This document shows positions 63,872 through 64,000 of a stretch of DNA of 64,000 bases, piece after piece (the stretch's first letter is position 1; each line of letters opens with the position of its first letter). Position numbers and translations under genes: made by a program. The stretch is from UBA12202 sp049595035. GTDB taxonomy: Bacteria; Pseudomonadota; Alphaproteobacteria; Puniceispirillales; UBA1172. The notes below the pieces were generated by a model. That model was given only the letters and a program-made list of their open reading frames with translations. It searched no databases and had not been told where the DNA came from. The stretch spans positions 1-64,000 of the forward strand of contig JBMYKD010000007.1 in assembly GCA_049595035.1 (NCBI GenBank). The letters run 5' to 3'.

Positions 63872-64000
63872 ATGACAGAAGATGATGCCAAAGCGGCCAT
63901 GATGGCGCTAACCGATCAGGCGCATCTGGCCAGACAGCAGATGTATCAATCCCACATAAATCAGCGCAATGCAGCGCTACTATCTGCCGCCAAGGAAATG
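63872..64000 (+). CDS. proA: Glutamate-5-semialdehyde dehydrogenase, N-terminal part (partial)
   Basis: Forty-three codons beginning MTEDDAKAAMMALTDQAHLA are visible before the window ends; the alanine- and glutamine-rich helix followed by INQRNAALLSAAKEM fits the start of ProA. It begins 3 bases after proB, the standard proBA order. Only the first helix is seen, so function rests on position and on this short match. Confidence 0.85.
   Translation, partial: MTEDDAKAAMMALTDQAHLARQQMYQSHINQRNAALLSAAKEM

Overview
This window reads as an ordinary chromosomal stretch of a free-living, probably marine alphaproteobacterium. The evidence is gene order and content: rplU-rpmA-obgE-proB-proA, argH-(LptM-like lipoprotein)-lysA, chorismate mutase-hisC-tyrC, etfB-etfA next to a PduO-type cobalamin adenosyltransferase and folD, and a four-subunit sarcosine oxidase. 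The moderate base composition, dense packing and nucleoside/urate/sarcosine diet suggest a SAR116-like lineage; that placement is inference. I see no insertion sequence, prophage, CRISPR array or rRNA.

Layout. 1-9721: a divergent purine-catabolism locus. Leftward: uraH, puuD, a BMP-type ABC importer (ATPase, two permeases, and the first codons of a secreted protein cut by the window edge). Rightward: a fused allantoinase/OHCU decarboxylase, allE, allA and an NCS2 urate/xanthine-type permease. The 204-bp gap between the arms carries direct repeats and dyads. 9804-15905: an M24 hydrolase coupled to a small membrane protein, a two-part sodium:solute symporter whose large subunit carries an EF-hand-like loop, an unknown conserved protein, a GT25 glycosyltransferase and a methyltransferase. 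16098-23971: a nucleoside scavenging operon (PfkB kinase, nucleoside hydrolase, 2OG-Fe(II) oxygenase, second BMP-type ABC system, cytidine deaminase).

24-31 kb: a DUF2256 mini-protein overlapping tail to tail with an FAD oxidoreductase that contains a His-Ala hexanucleotide repeat, small envelope proteins, YggT, folD, cobalamin adenosyltransferase, ETF. 31-44 kb: housekeeping amino-acid, pteridine and glyoxalase genes. 44.1-49.4 kb: a sarcosine oxidase operon (soxBDAG) whose delta subunit lacks the usual zinc cysteines. 49.5-58.3 kb: glutathione peroxidase, a HAD phosphatase and a peptidoglycan-recycling island (amidase, NlpC/P60, AmpG-like permease, MurQ, AnmK, PIG-L deacetylase, GH84-like hexosaminidase, M19 dipeptidase). 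58-64 kb: a Ca/Na exchanger, a MaoC/FAS1-type hydratase, tRNA-Ser(CGA), then the rplU-rpmA-obgE-proB-proA block, with proA cut by the window end.

How they work together: the two transport/catabolism loci should let the cell import nucleosides and purines and strip them to ribose, bases, glyoxylate, urea and ammonia. The sarcosine, folate and ETF genes handle C1/N-methyl units. The wall-recycling island should take muropeptides back through AmpG and convert the sugars to GlcNAc-6-phosphate. The most unusual points are the GH84-like enzyme where NagZ would be expected, the zinc-site-less SoxD, the oxygenase inside the nucleoside operon, the EF-hand loop in the symporter, and the repeat-rich purine control region.
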